Counted from the stretch's first letter, positions 18,248 to 26,822 are shown. The stretch: DNA of 55,331 nt from DASYGT01 sp035999365 (GCA_035999365.1 DASYGT010000029.1:1-55331); one strand, 5' to 3'. A program made the numbers and translations. Notes: a model not told the origin generated them from the sequence alone.

Positions 18248-18966
18248 CGCGCGAGCGCCTCCTGCTGAAGCTTCGACAACTGAGCGCAGCCCGCGACCGC
18301 GAGATCGAGCAACGCATCGAGCTCGTCGCGACGGAACGGGGCGCCCTCGGCGGTGCCCTGCACCTCGACGAACTCCCCAGTGCCCGTGACCACAACGTTC
18401 ATGTCGGTCTCGGCGCGGACATCTTCGTCGTACATGAGATCGAGCCGCGGTTCGCCGTCGATCACGCCTACCGACACCGCGGCCAGTGAGTTGATCAGCG
18501 GCTGCGGTTGCGCAAGGGCACCACGCCCGCGCAACCACGTCACCGCGTCGGCCAGCGCCACGTACGCGCCGGTGATGGCCGCCGTTCGTGTTCCCCCGTC
18601 GGCCTGCAGCACGTCACAGTCGATCGAGATGGAGTTCTCGCCCAGCGCGCTCAGATCGATCGCCGCGCGCAGAGACCTGCCGATCAGTCGGGAGATCTCA
18701 TGCGTTCGGCCGCCGACGCGTCCCTTGACCGATTCCCTGTCGTTGCGGGTGAGCGTGGCCCGCGGCAGCATCGCGTACTCGGCCGTGACCCAGCCCAGGC
18801 CGCTGCCTTTGCGCCAGCGCGGCACGCCCTGCTGCACTGAGGCCGCACACAACACCTTGGTCTCGCCGAACTCGATCAGCGCCGAGCCTTCGGCGAACTT
18901 CTGCCAGTCGCGGGTGATGGTGACCGGGCGCAGTTCATCGGCCGAGCGGCCGTCAGGACGAGACAT
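18244..18966 (-). CDS. rph: Ribonuclease PH
   Basis: The 240-residue phosphorolytic 3'-5' exoribonuclease trims tRNA precursor 3' ends and forms a hexamer. Family segments: RPDGRSADELRPVTI, GETKVLCAASVQ, GLGWVTAEYAMLPRAT, GRTHEISRLIGRSLRA (phosphate-binding Arg), DCDVLQADGGTRTAAITGA. TAGGCT lies six bases upstream of the ATG (leaderless pattern). First gene of rph-rdgB-adh. Confident. Confidence 0.96.
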   Translation of the reverse strand: MSRPDGRSADELRPVTITRDWQKFAEGSALIEFGETKVLCAASVQQGVPRWRKGSGLGWVTAEYAMLPRATLTRNDRESVKGRVGGRTHEISRLIGRSLRAAIDLSALGENSISIDCDVLQADGGTRTAAITGAYVALADAVTWLRGRGALAQPQPLINSLAAVSVGVIDGEPRLDLMYDEDVRAETDMNVVVTGTGEFVEVQGTAEGAPFRRDELDALLDLAVAGCAQLSKLQQEALAR

Positions 18967-18972
18967 TCCTCG

Positions 18973-18978
18973 AGCCTA
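18973..18978 (-). promoter_or_regulatory. -10 element (TAGGCT) for rph-rdgB-adh, leaderless
   Basis: TAGGCT-CGAGGA-ATG on the minus strand: TAnnnT six bases before the start. The GAGGA also could serve as a short ribosome site, so leaderless translation is not proven. Confidence 0.4.
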
Positions 18979-19010
18979 GCTTTCGGCAGATCTCGGGAAG
19001 GATGGACGGT

Positions 19011-19415
19011 ATGGACACTGAGACGCATACCGTTCGCACCGGCGGACGGCCGACCGTTCACGACCTCAGCCGCACCTGCGCGTCCTTCGTGGCGGACCGC
19101 GGCGACGGTCTGCTGAACGTCTTCGTTCCCCATGCCACGGCCGGTGTGGCCATCCTGGAAACGGGCGCGGGTAGTGACGACGACCTGCTCGCCGTATTGG
19201 AGGAACTCCTCCCGCGCGAGCGTCCTTGGGGTCACCGGCATGGCTCGGCCGGCCACGGGCGCGATCACGTACTCCCGGCACTCATTGCGCCGTCGATCAC
19301 CGTGCCTGTCGAGGACGGGCAGCTGTTGCTCGGCACCTGGCAGTCGGTGTGTCTCGTCGACACGAACGTCGACAATGCCGAGCGCACTGTGCGCTTGTCC
19401 TTCTTGGCCGGGTGA
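19011..19415 (+). CDS. YjbQ/UPF0047 family protein
   Basis: The 134-residue protein shows the UPF0047 signature: HATAGVAILETG, then HRHGSAGHGRDHVLPALI with clustered His, and LLLGTWQSVCLVD. The fold is a beta-sandwich that binds metal; some members have weak secondary thiamine-phosphate synthase activity and the physiological role is unsettled. I chose ATG 19011 rather than 19002, since GGAAGG (18996-19001) has proper spacing only to 19011. Divergent from rph. Confidence 0.85.
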   Translation: MDTETHTVRTGGRPTVHDLSRTCASFVADRGDGLLNVFVPHATAGVAILETGAGSDDDLLAVLEELLPRERPWGHRHGSAGHGRDHVLPALIAPSITVPVEDGQLLLGTWQSVCLVDTNVDNAERTVRLSFLAG

Positions 19416-19518
19416 CACGCGCCCGCCCGCTCACTGATCAGAGAATACTTGGACGATCGATGGGCGATGGAGTACCAAGGCACTCCACCGCGCGTCGATC
19501 GAAGTTGAGGGTTTACCT

Positions 19519-19869
19519 GTGCCGACCATCGCGGGACGCCCGCGAACCCAGCCCGCACCAGCACGCGTCCTATTCGAAGCGCTGTCCGAACCTCAGCGGC
19601 GCCAAGGGCGTCCGTGGTTGGCAATGACCGCGGACGAGATGACGCCGCAGATCCTCGAGGCGGTCGCACCCGGACGTGTGACGTGGTCGTCGCTGTGGCG
19701 CCGAATCCCGGACGCACGAATCACGTTTGCGATCTCCGAGGACGCGCCGGGGTCGACGGTGAGTTCCCAGATCTCGGTGCCGTCTGGAGCCGACGTTGAA
19801 CTCGAACCGCTGCGCTACCGGATCAGCCAACTGATCAATCGCGACCTTCGAGCCTCCTTCGATCAATAG
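19519..19869 (+). CDS. Hypothetical protein of 116 residues
   Basis: GTG 19519 opens a frame with Arg/Pro-rich N-terminus followed by a mixed domain (EMTPQILEAVAPGRVTW, then TFAISEDAPGSTVSSQISVP) and an LRYRISQLINRDLRASF end. No known family is recognised; the strand-like second half ending in an amphipathic helix recalls SRPBCC-type small proteins, but weakly. No clear RBS. Codon composition looks coding. It stands between YjbQ and the converging TMEM175-like gene. Confidence 0.5.
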   Translation: MPTIAGRPRTQPAPARVLFEALSEPQRRQGRPWLAMTADEMTPQILEAVAPGRVTWSSLWRRIPDARITFAISEDAPGSTVSSQISVPSGADVELEPLRYRISQLINRDLRASFDQ

Positions 19870-19881
19870 CGCGAAGCACGG

Positions 19882-20505
19882 TCAGTGCGGTCGATCCGAC
19901 TGCTCAGGACTGCGCAGGATCGGTGTCTGGTCGATCATGTAATAGACGGCGATCGCGAGGTAGGCGACGAGCATGATCGGCGGCCACAGCAGCCCGAGCG
20001 CGGTCGTCGCCGGATAGACGAGGCCGCCGATACCGAATCGGACCCGGGTAGCGCGGCCCTGCTCGGGCGTGAGCGCTCGCGTGAGCAGCTGCTTGGTCAC
20101 CAGCCTGCCGAGCAGCAGGCTGAAGCCGATCGACATGCCGACCATCGAGGCGCCGTAGAGCAGCACGGCCGCGCGTTCGTCGTTGCCTCCCGAGCGCAGC
20201 AGGCCGGCATAGGTCGCGGTCGTGAACGGGATGGTGCACACGAACATCAACAGCATCAGGTTGTAGAAGACGCTGATCCGATCCAACCGGGCGACAGCCG
20301 ACAGGAGGGCGTGATGGTTGACCCAGATCACGCCGATCTGGAAGAAGCTCACGCCGAAGGCGGCGAAGGCGGGCCAATCGGCACTCAGCTGGTGCGCGAC
20401 GCTCGCGTGGTGCGCGCCCGTATCGAACTTCAGGTCAAGGACGAGGAGCGTGATCGCGACGGCCAGCACGCCGTCGCTGAACGCCTCGACCCGTCCCTTT
20501 TCCAA
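19882..20505 (-). CDS. TMEM175-family (DUF1211) potassium channel-like protein
   Basis: The 207-residue protein begins EKGRVEAFSDGVLAVAITLLVLDLK, the RxxxFSDGVxAIxxTLL signature of TMEM175. Bacterial members are six-helix homotetrameric K+-leak channels; the helices here fit six. TTG start at 20505 lies 3 bp after the MBL hydrolase stop, so it is the last gene of the murI operon. Channel function is from family knowledge. Confidence 0.85.
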   Translation of the reverse strand: MEKGRVEAFSDGVLAVAITLLVLDLKFDTGAHHASVAHQLSADWPAFAAFGVSFFQIGVIWVNHHALLSAVARLDRISVFYNLMLLMFVCTIPFTTATYAGLLRSGGNDERAAVLLYGASMVGMSIGFSLLLGRLVTKQLLTRALTPEQGRATRVRFGIGGLVYPATTALGLLWPPIMLVAYLAIAVYYMIDQTPILRSPEQSDRPH

Positions 20506-20508
20506 GAC

Positions 20509-21267
20509 TCAGATCCAGTACTCGGCGTTCGGCTGCGCAGTCTCGACCGGACCGTGAAACGCAGCGGCCGCTTCGTCGGCCATATCCTGCCGCGACAGCC
20601 ACGGCGGGACGTGCGTGATGATCAGCCGCTCGACCCCTGCCCGATCGGCGTGCTCACCCGCCTGCGCGCCGGTCAGGTGCAGGTTCGGCACATATTCCTC
20701 GTCAGCGCCGATCGACGCCTCGCAGAGCAGCACGTCGGCGCCTTGTGCGAGCTGGACCAGTTCGTCCGACACGCCCGTGTCGCCGGAGTACACCAGCGAT
20801 CGATCGTCGCACGTGACCCGGATGGCAGAGGTCTGAACGGGATGGTTCATCGTCGCGTAGGACACCGAGAACGGACCGAGTTCACCATCGGAGGGTGTGG
20901 CGAACCCGAACAGTTCATGCAGCCCCAACTTGCGGGCGTAGGGGTCGTACGCCGCCTCCAGACGGTCGCGCGTGCCGGCGGGGCCGATCAGCGGGATGCG
21001 GGCCTCGGGGCCCTTGCAGCGGTACCCGTCGCCGCCGTAACGCAGGGCAACGACGTACGCAGTGAGATCGATGCAGTGGTCTGCGTGCAGGTGCGAGATC
21101 ACGATCGCGTCGACGTCGGCCGGATCGATGAAACGCTGGAGCGCACCGAACGCACCATGGCCCAAATCGAGAACGAGGCGGTAGCCCTCTGCCTCGAGCA
21201 GGTAGCCGGAGCCAGGCGAATCCGGGCCGGGCATGCTGCCCGAGCAACCCAGCACAGTCAGCTTCAC
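20509..21267 (-). CDS. MBL-fold metallo-hydrolase (Rv1339 type)
   Basis: The 252-residue protein has the metallo-beta-lactamase/RNase Z-like fold: SHLHADHCIDLTAY (HxHxDH), a later TMNHPVQTSAIRV His, SGDTGVSDEL (Asp ligand) and ITHVPPW (last His). Its place right after murI and before rph matches M. tuberculosis Rv1339, reported to be an atypical cAMP phosphodiesterase; RNase Z-like activity is the alternative. ATG overlaps the murI stop (ATGA). Confidence 0.85.
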   Translation of the reverse strand: MKLTVLGCSGSMPGPDSPGSGYLLEAEGYRLVLDLGHGAFGALQRFIDPADVDAIVISHLHADHCIDLTAYVVALRYGGDGYRCKGPEARIPLIGPAGTRDRLEAAYDPYARKLGLHELFGFATPSDGELGPFSVSYATMNHPVQTSAIRVTCDDRSLVYSGDTGVSDELVQLAQGADVLLCEASIGADEEYVPNLHLTGAQAGEHADRAGVERLIITHVPPWLSRQDMADEAAAAFHGPVETAQPNAEYWI

Positions 21268-22079
21268 GCGATGCCTCCGTAGGCGGGGATGACGGTGGCC
21301 ACGTCGGGACCGAGGAATCGGTTGCTGAGCCGTAGGAACGAATCCGAGGGCCCAGTGGTCCGGAACACGTGTCGCGGTGCCGGGGCGTCGTCGGGGCGTA
21401 CCAGGTCGGCGGCGGTCAGCACGCGGTAGACGTCCTTCGCCGTTTCTTCAGCGCTCGATACCTGCGTGACGCCGTCGCCCATGACCACAGACAGTAGGCC
21501 GGTCAGCAGCGGATAGTGCGTGCAGCCGAGCACGAGGGTGTCGACTCCGGCCCCGTTCAACGGAGCGAGGTAGGACTCTGCCAGGCCGAGCAGCTGGCGG
21601 CCGCTCGTCACTCCGCGCTCGACGAATTCGGCGAAACGCGGGCAGGCAGCGCTGAAGACCTCGATGCCGGACGCAGCGGCGAAGGCGTCCTCGTACGCAC
21701 CGCTGGTGATCGTGGCCGTCGTACCGATGACGCCGACCTTGCCGTTGCGCGTTGCGGCAACTGCGCGCCGGACGGCCGGCAACACGACCTCGACGACCGG
21801 CACGTCGTAGCGTTCACGCGCGTCGCGCAGGCACGCCGCACTCGCGCTGTTGCACGCGATGACGAGCATCTTGACGCCGGTGGCAACGAGCTCGTCCATC
21901 ACCCTCAGGGCATGTTCGCGCACTTCTGCGATCGGCTTGGGGCCGTAGGGGCCGTTGGCGGTGTCGCCGACGTAGTGCAGTACCTCGTTCGGCAGTTGAT
22001 CGAGCACCGCACGGGCGACCGTCAGACCACCGACACCGGAATCCATCATGCCGATCGGTGCGTCGGCGGCGGCGGGCAT
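21264..22079 (-). CDS. murI: Glutamate racemase
   Basis: MurI makes D-glutamate for peptidoglycan. The 271-residue protein shows PIGMMDSGVGGLTVARAV, YVGDTANGPYGPKP, LVIACNSASAA (first catalytic Cys) and LVLGCTHYPLL (second catalytic Cys). The ATG at 22079 is chosen because residues upstream in the frame are not family-like and TATTCT lies seven bases upstream of it. Stop overlaps the MBL hydrolase start. Confident. Confidence 0.96.
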   Translation of the reverse strand: MPAAADAPIGMMDSGVGGLTVARAVLDQLPNEVLHYVGDTANGPYGPKPIAEVREHALRVMDELVATGVKMLVIACNSASAACLRDARERYDVPVVEVVLPAVRRAVAATRNGKVGVIGTTATITSGAYEDAFAAASGIEVFSAACPRFAEFVERGVTSGRQLLGLAESYLAPLNGAGVDTLVLGCTHYPLLTGLLSVVMGDGVTQVSSAEETAKDVYRVLTAADLVRPDDAPAPRHVFRTTGPSDSFLRLSNRFLGPDVATVIPAYGGIA

Positions 22080-22086
22080 GCGGGCC

Positions 22087-22092
22087 AGAATA
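22087..22092 (-). promoter_or_regulatory. -10 element (TATTCT) for murI, leaderless
   Basis: TATTCT-GGCCCGC-ATG on the minus strand: seven-base spacing to the murI start, no Shine-Dalgarno in between. Confidence 0.4.
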
Positions 22093-22110
22093 CGACTGGG
22101 CGCGGTCAGG

Positions 22111-22758
22111 TCATCCAGTCGTGCGGCGCGCGGGCATCGTGCGGCCGCGTCCGGGGCGGTGCGGACGCTGATGCAGGACACCTCCGGCAAGGATTCCGGC
22201 GGCGAAACCGCAGGCGTGTGATTCCCACGACACATGCGAGTCGAAGCTCGGCAGAAGGCTCGTCAGCAGGGTGCCGAAGAAGAGCAGCACCATCACCGCC
22301 ACGAAAATCCACTTCAGCTGCCGGGAGAAGTAGGCCCGGGCCAGCAGGTAGCCGAGCCAGCCGAAGATCATCGCGCTGGCCCCGACGACAACCCCGGACG
22401 GCGCGACGAGCCACGCCGCCACCCCACCGACGACGACGACGATCGCAGAAACGGTGAGCCACGTGCGCAGACCGGACAGCAGGAGCACCCACCCGATCCC
22501 GATGAGCGGTACGGCGTTGGAGAGCAGGTGGCCGTAGCTGTGATGCAAGAACGGTTGGGTGAGCACGCCCCACAGGCCGTCGATCTCGCGAGGGCGCAGG
22601 CCGAACCGGTTCAGCGAATAGTGCCGACCGGCGTTGACGATCTGGATCGCGAACAGACCGGCAGTGACGACGCCCATCACGATCAGGGCACCCGACCAAC
22701 TCGTCGGATCGAACGGTGGTTCGCGCCGGCGCTCGCTGGGCACGCCGCCTGATGTCAT
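22111..22758 (-). CDS. Rhomboid-family intramembrane serine protease
   Basis: The 215-residue six-helix protein carries rhomboid elements: FLHHSYGHLLSNAVPLIGIG (HxxxN), VVGASAMIFGWLG (GxS nucleophile in a helix) and SHVSWESHACGFAAGIL (catalytic His). Rhomboids cleave membrane proteins within the bilayer; the substrate is unknown. Position next to murI matches M. tuberculosis Rv1337. ATG 22758 has no SD; TATCCT lies six bases upstream. Confidence 0.88.
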   Translation of the reverse strand: MTSGGVPSERRREPPFDPTSWSGALIVMGVVTAGLFAIQIVNAGRHYSLNRFGLRPREIDGLWGVLTQPFLHHSYGHLLSNAVPLIGIGWVLLLSGLRTWLTVSAIVVVVGGVAAWLVAPSGVVVGASAMIFGWLGYLLARAYFSRQLKWIFVAVMVLLFFGTLLTSLLPSFDSHVSWESHACGFAAGILAGGVLHQRPHRPGRGRTMPARRTTG

Positions 22759-22764
22759 GCCCGG

Positions 22765-22770
22765 AGGATA
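22765..22770 (-). promoter_or_regulatory. -10 element (TATCCT) for rhomboid gene, leaderless
   Basis: TATCCT-CCGGGC-ATG on the minus strand. The usual GGAGG is absent upstream of this start, which supports the leaderless reading. Confidence 0.45.
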
Positions 22771-22802
22771 TCCACGGGTCGTGACGCCAGCGGCCCGACT
22801 CG

Positions 22803-23243
22803 CTACGCCGGCACCGAGGTGCGGACAGGTCGGCCGGACCGTCGCCGCGCGGCCATCGTCAGTGCGAGCAGCGCAAGCGCGGCAGCAAACGCGATGAGTT
22901 CGCCGGCGAGCGACCATTCCTTCTTCGTGTACCAGATCGGCTCGTGCATGTTCGGCAGCGGACCGATCTTGCCGATGTCGTAGTAGCGGTACACGACGAG
23001 CGCCGCGGCGCCGCCGCCAGTGATCATCAGCGTCGCCAGAATGCTGAGTACGCCTGGGCGGACGAGCAGCCAGAGACCAGCCCCGATGGCAAGGCCGGCC
23101 TCGACCTGGAACAGCACGCCTTGATTCACCGTCCCGGTCGTATTGCCCATGTACAGGTGCGCGAGGTCGAGATGGGTGTACGCGTCGATCCCCAAGCCGA
23201 CCAACGCGAACAGAATCAGACCCCAGCGCGCGACAGCGTTCAT
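22803..23243 (-). CDS. Four-helix membrane protein, unknown function
   Basis: The 146-residue protein has four hydrophobic stretches and the loops AYTHLDLAHLYMGNTTGTVNQGVLFQ and HEPIWYTKKEW (shown in part), a pattern of DoxX-like or DUF-type actinobacterial membrane proteins that I cannot name safely. The start is uncertain: ATG 23243 (chosen) directly follows a perfect palindrome; GTG 23279 would add twelve residues and carry the palindrome inside the gene. It lies between the rhomboid and sulfite-oxidase-like genes. Confidence 0.65.
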   Translation of the reverse strand: MNAVARWGLILFALVGLGIDAYTHLDLAHLYMGNTTGTVNQGVLFQVEAGLAIGAGLWLLVRPGVLSILATLMITGGGAAALVVYRYYDIGKIGPLPNMHEPIWYTKKEWSLAGELIAFAAALALLALTMAARRRSGRPVRTSVPA

Positions 23244-23245
23244 AT

Positions 23246-23262
23246 CTGGTACTTCGTACCAG
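23246..23262. promoter_or_regulatory. Perfect 7-3-7 palindrome before membrane-protein start
   Basis: CTGGTAC-TTC-GTACCAG is perfectly self-complementary and ends two bases before the ATG at 23243 (minus strand), so a bound repressor would cover the transcription or translation start. If the alternative GTG 23279 is used the palindrome is coding, weakening the operator idea. Confidence 0.4.
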
Positions 23263-23296
23263 AGCGGCCGGAGGTTCACTCGTCGGACGATCCGAT

Positions 23297-23347
23297 GCGA
23301 TTGTGCAAGTTTTCGCCCACTCAGGGCGCCGAAACTTGCACAATCGC
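23297..23347. repeat. Long 51-bp imperfect hairpin element
   Basis: GCGATTGTGCAAGTTTTCG (23297-23315) pairs with CGAAACTTGCACAATCGC (23330-23347) with one bulged base, and the centre continues as GCCC-actca-GGGC. It fills most of the gap between two co-oriented genes. Such a palindrome could be a transcript hairpin after the sulfite-oxidase-like gene or a dispersed palindromic element; no second copy is seen in the window. Confidence 0.6.
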
Positions 23348-23370
23348 CGGGCAGAAGGGCGGCGGGACGG

Positions 23371-24927
23371 TCAGCGGGCTCGCACTGTCACCGTGTGCAG
23401 GCCGGTGGCTCCGTCCGGGTAGACGTCCCTCGTCTGGTTAGTCTGCACGTTCCCGGCCGCATCGGTGGCCCGCACGCGGAGGCGGTAGGAGCCGGCCGCA
23501 GGCGGCGTCCACGCCACGACCCACTGCCGCCAGGTGTCCGTGGAAGGCACACTGGCCAGCCGCGCGGGAAGCCACGCGCCCTCGTTCACCTGGACCTCGA
23601 CGGCCGATACGCCGACGTGCTGATCCCAGGCAACTCCGGCGAGTGCGACGGGCCGGCCGACCGCAACCGTCGAGCCCCCGCGGGGCGTGTCGATCCTCGA
23701 CTGAAGCTTGATGTCGGTCTTGGCTGCCCAGCCGCCCTGAACCCAATACGCCTGCTGAGCGGCATACGTGGTCGCTTCGATGTCGACCACCCATTTACAC
23801 GCGGAGACGTAGCCGTACAGGCCGGGGACGACGATCCGCGCCGGAAAACCGTGCTCCACAGGCAGCGGTTCGCCGTTCATGCCGACCGCGATCATCGCGT
23901 CACGACCGTCCATCACCACCGCAGTCGGGGCGCCGATGGTCATCCCGTCGGGCGAGCGCATCACCAACTGGTCGCTGGCGGCATGCACGCCTGCCTCGCG
24001 CAGCACGTCGGCCAGGCGGGCGCCGAGGAATCGGGCGTTGCTGACGAGGCCGCCGCCGACATAGTTCGACACGCAGCACAGGGTGATCCACCGTTCGATG
24101 AGCGGACGGGCTGTCAATTGGTCGTAGGTAAGCAGCAGTTCCTTGTCGACCATGCCGTGAATGCGCAGCGACCAGTTCTTGGGGTCGATCTGGGGCACGC
24201 TGAGAGAGGTGTCGATCCGGTAGAACTTGGAGTTCGGCGTCTGCCAGGGAACCCCGCTCTTGCCCAGGTCGACTCCGCTCGGCACGGACGGTGCCGGGTC
24301 GACGGATTGAGGCAGCCGCACAGCGGCGCGCGCGGCGGTGACGTCGAAGCGTGCGTGCTGCGCGGCGCGGCCGCCGAAACCGGACAGCGCGGCAAGCCCG
24401 GCCGCCGCTGCGCTGCCTTGCAGGAACAGGCGTCGATCGGCGGCGGCAACGCCACCGCCTGAAGTAGCGGACCGTGGCGAGCCGCTCGCGCGGGTCAGGA
24501 ACAGCAGCACCGCCAGCGCTGCGCCAGTGCCGACCAACGTGGGAACGACGTCGGACGGACGAGATGCCCGCGCTGTCAACGCAGCCCAGCAGCCGATGGC
24601 GCCGAACAGCGCGACACCCACCACGCCGAAGGCCACGCGTCGTACGGCGAGCAGGCCGACAACGACCGCGAAGACGGCGACCGCGACGTAGATCCCCGTG
24701 AGCAGAACGTGCTTGTCGTTGGTACCGAAGTTGCGGATCGCCCATCGCTTCACGGATTCGGGTGTGAGCAGGACGAATCGGTTGCCGACAGCGATCACCG
24801 GCGCGGCGGGCGGGCGCACCAGGGCGGCAACAGCCTCACCGACACCGAGTGCAACGCCGGCCGAGAGCAGGCCGATGAGGGCACCGGCGCCGTAACGACC
24901 CGCGACACGTCGCCGCTCTTGACTCAC
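23371..24927 (-). CDS. Membrane-anchored sulfite-oxidase-like molybdopterin oxidoreductase
   Basis: The 518-residue protein has four N-terminal helices (about 15-37, 75-95, 100-118, 125-145), then a secreted-side domain. The Moco domain (from about 215) contains RWITLCCVSNYVGGG, whose Cys is the expected Mo ligand, and HGFPARIVVPGLYGYVSACKWV. The C-terminal Ig-like dimerisation domain (from about 400) resembles Mo-co_dimer. The SUOX family oxidises sulfite or reduces other oxo-compounds; the substrate here is unknown and no cytochrome partner adjoins. GTG start. Confidence 0.85.
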   Translation of the reverse strand: MSQERRRVAGRYGAGALIGLLSAGVALGVGEAVAALVRPPAAPVIAVGNRFVLLTPESVKRWAIRNFGTNDKHVLLTGIYVAVAVFAVVVGLLAVRRVAFGVVGVALFGAIGCWAALTARASRPSDVVPTLVGTGAALAVLLFLTRASGSPRSATSGGGVAAADRRLFLQGSAAAAGLAALSGFGGRAAQHARFDVTAARAAVRLPQSVDPAPSVPSGVDLGKSGVPWQTPNSKFYRIDTSLSVPQIDPKNWSLRIHGMVDKELLLTYDQLTARPLIERWITLCCVSNYVGGGLVSNARFLGARLADVLREAGVHAASDQLVMRSPDGMTIGAPTAVVMDGRDAMIAVGMNGEPLPVEHGFPARIVVPGLYGYVSACKWVVDIEATTYAAQQAYWVQGGWAAKTDIKLQSRIDTPRGGSTVAVGRPVALAGVAWDQHVGVSAVEVQVNEGAWLPARLASVPSTDTWRQWVVAWTPPAAGSYRLRVRATDAAGNVQTNQTRDVYPDGATGLHTVTVRAR

Positions 24928-25032
24928 CGCTCAATGATCACCCGGCAAGCTGTGGTTCGGGTGGCTGCGCGGCGATCTGTCATGCAACGGTAAGCAGGTG
25001 GCAGCCGACCAGAGAGCTTCCGACGTGGGCGA

Positions 25033-25995
25033 CTACGCCCAGAGCTGGCCCTCAAGACGCTCGGCCGCCTGCTGCAGAGAACCGGAGTAGGCACCCGTCG
25101 AGAGATATTTCCAGCCGCCGTCGGCCACGACGAAGGCGATATCGGCCGTCTCGTCGGCTGCGGCGGCGCGATCGGCCACCGACAGCGCCGCATGGAGGAT
25201 CGCCCCTGTCGAGACGCCGGCGAAGATGCCCTCGTTCTCGATGAGGTCACGGGTGCGGCGCAATGCGTCGTAGGACGTCACTGAGAAACGCGATGTCAGC
25301 ACAGTGTCGTCGTACAGCTCGGGTACGAAGCCCTCGTCGATGTTGCGCAGCCCGTACACCAGCTCGCCGTACCGAGGCTCTGCCGCAATGATCTTGACCT
25401 CGGGCAGCTTCTCGCGCAGGTAACGGCCGGTGCCCATCAAGGTGCCTGTCGTACCCAGCCCCGCGACGAAGTGGGTGATCGTCGGCAGGTCACGCAACAG
25501 CTCCGGGCCGGTGCCCTCGTAGTGCGCCTGAGCGTTGGCGGGGTTGCCGTACTGGTACAGCATCACCCAGTCGGGATACTGCTCGGCAAGCTGCTTCGCA
25601 GTGGCTACCGCCTGGTTGGAACCGCCCGCGGCAGGCGAGGAGATGATCCGTGCGCCGAACATCTCGAGCAACTGCCTGCGCTCGATCGAGGTGTTCTCGG
25701 GCATCACGCAGACCAGCCCGTAGCCGCGCAGCTTCGCGACCATCGCCAGCGAGATGCCGGTGTTTCCCGACGTCGGCTCGAGGATGGTGCATCCGGGAGT
25801 CAGTCGACCCTCGGCCTCGGCCGCCCGCACCATCGCCATAGCGGCACGGTCCTTGATCGAGCCGGTGGGATTGCGATCCTCGAGCTTGGCCCAGAGCCGG
25901 ACCGGATGCTCGCCCTCCCACCGCGGCGACAGCCGGGGCAGGCCGACGAGCGGGGTGTCCCCCAGTGCATCGGTCAGCGAGTCGAATCGCGCCAT
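25033..25995 (-). CDS. cysM: CysO-dependent O-phosphoserine sulfhydrylase
   Basis: The 320-residue PLP enzyme uses O-phosphoserine and sulfide carried as thiocarboxylate on CysO to form a CysO-cysteine adduct. Visible: KLEDRNPTGSIKDRA with the PLP Lys at 48, EPTSGNTGISLAMVA, a GLGTTGTLMGTGRYL phosphate loop, and GLRNIDEGFVPELYD, whose Arg corresponds to the residue favouring phosphoserine in mycobacterial CysM. The adjoining cysO and mec make this identity much stronger than generic CysK. ATG 25995 is 10 bp after cysO. Confidence 0.94.
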   Translation of the reverse strand: MARFDSLTDALGDTPLVGLPRLSPRWEGEHPVRLWAKLEDRNPTGSIKDRAAMAMVRAAEAEGRLTPGCTILEPTSGNTGISLAMVAKLRGYGLVCVMPENTSIERRQLLEMFGARIISSPAAGGSNQAVATAKQLAEQYPDWVMLYQYGNPANAQAHYEGTGPELLRDLPTITHFVAGLGTTGTLMGTGRYLREKLPEVKIIAAEPRYGELVYGLRNIDEGFVPELYDDTVLTSRFSVTSYDALRRTRDLIENEGIFAGVSTGAILHAALSVADRAAAADETADIAFVVADGGWKYLSTGAYSGSLQQAAERLEGQLWA

Positions 25996-26005
25996 GAGCT
26001 CGGGG

Positions 26006-26281
26006 TCAGCCTCCCGCGACGGCGGGCAGGATGGTGACCGCGTCGCCGTCCTTGAGCGCTGTGTCCAGAGAACCGGTGAAGCGGACGTCCTCATCGTTGA
26101 CGTACACGTTGACGAAGCGATGCAGCGCACCGTCGTCGGTGATGAGGCGCCCCTTCAAGCCGGGATTGCCGGCGTCCAGATCGTCGATGAGCGCGGCAAC
26201 TGTGTCGCCTTTCGCCTCGACGGACTTGGCGCCGCCGGTGTAGGTGCGCAGGATGGTCGGGATCTTGACCTCGATGGCCAT
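26006..26281 (-). CDS. cysO: Ubiquitin-like sulfur carrier protein CysO (MoaD/ThiS family)
   Basis: The 91-residue ubiquitin-fold protein starts MAIEVKIPTILRTYTGG and ends VTILPAVAGG; the C-terminal di-glycine is activated and thiocarboxylated to deliver sulfur to CysM. The sole strong variation from MoaD is the context: mec upstream, cysM 10 bp downstream. Confident. Confidence 0.95.
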   Translation of the reverse strand: MAIEVKIPTILRTYTGGAKSVEAKGDTVAALIDDLDAGNPGLKGRLITDDGALHRFVNVYVNDEDVRFTGSLDTALKDGDAVTILPAVAGG

Positions 26282-26382
26282 GCGTGTGGTGCTCCTGTCA
26301 GGGATGTCGGTCATTGATGAGTGAACGCCGATCGCCGCTGAAATCGTCCCACGGACCGATCCGGGCCGTCTGGGAGCGAGGG

Positions 26383-26799
26383 TCACCCGTACTGATCGAC
26401 CACCTCGACGGGCTCTTCGGTGACGATGCCGTCCACGATCGTGAACGAGCGGAACTCGACCCCGTCGGCGGCGCGGGTGGAGACCAGGACGTAATGCGCA
26501 TTGGGCTCGGACGCGTAGGAAATGTCCGTGCGTGACGGGTAGGCCTCGGTGGCCGTGTGGGAGTGGTAGATGACCACGGGTTCCTCGTCGTTGGCAGCCA
26601 TGTCCCGGTAGAGATGCAGCAAGTCGGCCGAGTCGAACTCGTAGAAGGTGGGCGAGCGTGCGGCATTCAACATCGGGATGAACCGGGTCGGGCGGTCACT
26701 ACCCTCGGGCCCCGCCACGACGCCACAGGCCTCGTCCGGGTGATCGCGGCGGGCATGCTCGACGATGGCATCACGGGTCGCCCTGTCGATGGTCAGCAC
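26383..26799 (-). CDS. mec: CysO-cysteine metallopeptidase (JAMM domain)
   Basis: The 138-residue protein releases cysteine from the CysO C-terminus. JAMM/MPN+ zinc motif: Glu in HPDEACGVVAG and HSHTATEAYPSRTD (HxHx7Sx2D). GTG 26799 is chosen because the family starts there (LTIDRATRDAIVEHAR); a longer frame upstream is DUF2017 antisense. TATCCT lies eight bases upstream of this GTG. The set mec-cysO-cysM reproduces Rv1334-Rv1336. Confidence 0.93.
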   Translation of the reverse strand: MLTIDRATRDAIVEHARRDHPDEACGVVAGPEGSDRPTRFIPMLNAARSPTFYEFDSADLLHLYRDMAANDEEPVVIYHSHTATEAYPSRTDISYASEPNAHYVLVSTRAADGVEFRSFTIVDGIVTEEPVEVVDQYG

Positions 26800-26822
26800 G
26801 GAAACCAAGGATAGTGACCGGC

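Noticed and set aside
19885..21282. Long open frame on the plus strand opposite TMEM175-like and MBL genes
   Set aside because: Antisense shadow: the minus-strand genes have clear family motifs and codon pattern, and this frame is Arg/Gln-rich without any domain.
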